NCBI RefSeq assembly: GCF_003003095.1
Contig: NZ_PVTT01000003.1
Span: 1-64,000, forward strand
Length of the DNA: 64,000 nucleotides
Direction of reading: 5' to 3'
From: Hasllibacter halocynthiae
Lineage (GTDB): Bacteria > Pseudomonadota > Alphaproteobacteria > Rhodobacterales > Rhodobacteraceae
Shown here: positions 62,627 to 64,000 of the stretch, one piece after another
Numbering within the stretch: position 1 is the first letter of the stretch
Layout: each line of letters opens with the position of its first letter
Program-made: the position numbers and the translations under genes
Notes under the pieces: generated by a model
What the model saw: the letters and a program-made list of their open reading frames with translations, nothing else
Database searches by the model: none
What the model was told of the DNA's origin: nothing

Positions 62627-64000
62627 TCACTCCGCGGGGACGGCGCCGGAGGATCCCGCGGGCGGCAGGGCGCTGGGATCGTAGTCCATCAGCCCGCGAA
62701 GGCCGCTCCTGCGGTTCGCCTCGCGCGCCAGCACCCGTTCCTCGGGCGAGGCGTAGTTCGCGTCCCAGTGCTTCAGCCGCTCCACCATCATCCGGTTCCA
62801 GGCCGGCGGGATCAGCGTGATCCCCATGGTGGCGAGGTAGCCGTACCGCATCTTCGGCGCGTCAGGCAGGGACATCAGGTCCTGGAACGGCACCTCGCCC
62901 TGGGCGTGGTGGTGCGAGTGGCGACCCAGGTTGAACATCGCCCAGGAGGAGAAGACCGCGTTCGTGTTCCACGAGTGGCGCGGCTGGACCGGCTGCTCCG
63001 GCACCCGGATCATGCCGTAATGCTCCATGTAGTTGACGATCTCGAGGAGCGAGCGCGCGAAGAGGGCCGTCAGCGTGAACATCAGCACGCCCAGCCAGCC
63101 GGCGATCAGGAAGGCGGCGACGAGCAGCGAGAGGCTCATCAGGAGGCCGCGGAGGTACGCGTTGCGCAGCGACCAGACCGGCAGCCCCTTGCGCCGCAGG
63201 CGGTCGGCCTCGATGCGCGCGGCGCCCAGGTTGGTGTGCACGATCGAATGGACGATGTGGGCGTAGACGTTGCGCCCGCGCGGGGCCGTGGCGGGATCGA
63301 TGTCGGTCGCGACGTAGCGGTGGTGGCCGTAGACGTGCTCTATCGAGAAGCCGACGTCGAAGCTGAACGCCAGGAGCCAGCGGCCCACGAACATGGACAC
63401 CGGGTCCCAGGTGCGGTGGGTCAGCTCGTGCGCCGTGATCGTCGCGAGGCCGCCGATCATCAGGCCGACGCCCACGATCCCCGTGACGTAGCGCACGACG
63501 GGGTTCGCCTCGGCCCGCGCGGCGACGATGTCGTACCCGGTGGTGGCATGGACGAGGGCGCCGAAGCCCAGCGGATCGCCCGTCGAGAGCTGCCACATGA
63601 AGCAGAAGCACAGCAGCATCACCAGCGGCAGCGCCGTCCAGAGCTGAAGCGTCAGGATCCAAGGCTGCCCGTAGTCCGGCGTCGAGACGTCCTCGCCCGC
63701 GATGAGGTCGCCGAAGGCGTAGGCCACCATGATGATGGCGACGCCGATGACGGCGTAGAACCCGCCGAGCAGCACCGTCGCGATCGCCAAGAGCCCGGCC
63801 ATGTGGAGCACCCCGAACTTGAGGTAGTCGCCCGGCTTCGCCCGGGGGCGGTCGATGACCGGCAGGCCGACGGCGCCCCAGAAGTTGCTCTGCCGTCCTT
63901 CGCGGATGATGAATCGGTCCGCGTGGATCGCCTCGCCCGGCATGCCCAAGGCCTTCAGCGCCCCCTCGGCGCTATCGACCATCCCCGGCGGGCCGCAGAG
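62627..64000 (-). CDS. alkB: Reductase-AlkB alkane hydroxylase fusion (cut by right edge)
   Basis: The frame is open to the window edge; 457 residues are visible. The first visible residues LCGPPGMVDSAEGALKALGM, then HADRFI, are the C-terminal end of a ferredoxin-NAD(P)H-type reductase (CGPPxMV motif). A linker of about 30 residues leads into a complete AlkB-type membrane di-iron hydroxylase: about six membrane helices and the histidine boxes HELTHR, EHVYGHHRY, NYMEHYG and LGRHSHHHA. Fusing the reductase to AlkB would supply electrons in one chain; the ferredoxin or rubredoxin part, if fused, lies beyond the edge. ATG 63980 is internal and not the likely start. The AraC regulator gene follows after 4 bp. 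Confidence 0.85.
   Translation of the reverse strand, partial: LCGPPGMVDSAEGALKALGMPGEAIHADRFIIREGRQSNFWGAVGLPVIDRPRAKPGDYLKFGVLHMAGLLAIATVLLGGFYAVIGVAIIMVAYAFGDLIAGEDVSTPDYGQPWILTLQLWTALPLVMLLCFCFMWQLSTGDPLGFGALVHATTGYDIVAARAEANPVVRYVTGIVGVGLMIGGLATITAHELTHRTWDPVSMFVGRWLLAFSFDVGFSIEHVYGHHRYVATDIDPATAPRGRNVYAHIVHSIVHTNLGAARIEADRLRRKGLPVWSLRNAYLRGLLMSLSLLVAAFLIAGWLGVLMFTLTALFARSLLEIVNYMEHYGMIRVPEQPVQPRHSWNTNAVFSSWAMFNLGRHSHHHAQGEVPFQDLMSLPDAPKMRYGYLATMGITLIPPAWNRMMVERLKHWDANYASPEERVLAREANRRSGLRGLMDYDPSALPPAGSSGAVPAE

Noticed and set aside
1-64000. tRNA, rRNA, CRISPR array or complete insertion sequence
   Set aside because: None was recognised on reading; no regular spaced repeats, and no transposase gene apart from the partial resolvase.

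Overview
The window is very GC-rich DNA with short intergenic gaps, many ATGA/GTGA stop-start overlaps, and alphaproteobacterial gene families. A type II photosynthetic reaction centre, a smo-type polyol operon, a TAXI-TRAP transporter and a Rep_3/ParAB replication module together point to the Rhodobacterales (Rhodobacteraceae). The initiator, iterons, ParA, ParB and two identical-core palindromes (10.3-14.2 kb) make an extrachromosomal replicon (plasmid or chromid) the most likely source. I see no rRNA, tRNA or CRISPR array.

Layout. 0-3.3 kb: the tail of a resolvase/invertase, a GntR-like regulator, and a secreted passenger-like protein without a beta-barrel. 3.8-10.1 kb: five overlapping membrane-protein genes (pore-loop channel-like protein, DUF2254, UPF0182, and two membrane-anchored proteins with a half-PadR domain). 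10.3-14.2 kb: repA, iterons, parA, parB and two candidate parS sites. 14.3-21.9 kb: LacI-type regulator and polyol operon smoEFGK-smoS-mtlK. 22.0-25 kb: cobalamin riboswitch, BtuB-like receptor and BtuF-like binding protein. 25-30.4 kb: an epimerase-like SDR, a FitAB/VapBC-type toxin-antitoxin pair, and a large secreted nuclease. 30.7-34.4 kb: a minus-strand envelope operon of low-complexity, DUF3618-like and holin-X proteins. 34.7-38.9 kb: RND efflux pair. 39.1-46.1 kb: TAXI-TRAP transporter and a DctB/DctD-like two-component system. 46.1-49.1 kb: two DUF2382 proteins and AidB. 49.3-54.3 kb: the reaction-centre cassette. 54.6-59.5 kb: DUF1275 protein, NhaC antiporter, autotransporter. 60-64 kb: DUF2147 protein, OmpW/AlkL-like porin, AraC regulator, and a reductase-AlkB alkane hydroxylase fusion cut by the right edge.

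The most striking part is the reaction-centre cassette: puhA-puhB-puhC on the plus strand converge on pufL-pufM-pufC on the minus strand, separated only by a 43-bp GC-rich hairpin region. All three core subunits, the tetraheme cytochrome and two assembly factors are present, and the cofactor-binding histidines can be read in L and M. The LH1 genes pufBA are absent from the usual place before pufL, and no bch or crt genes are in the window. Both outer ends carry a TGT-N12-ACA sequence, the form bound by the PpsR/CrtJ repressor. This looks like a compact, independently mobile reaction-centre unit, either antenna-less or served by genes elsewhere in the genome.

Starts and domains were assigned by reading; family names come from recognised motifs, not from a database search.
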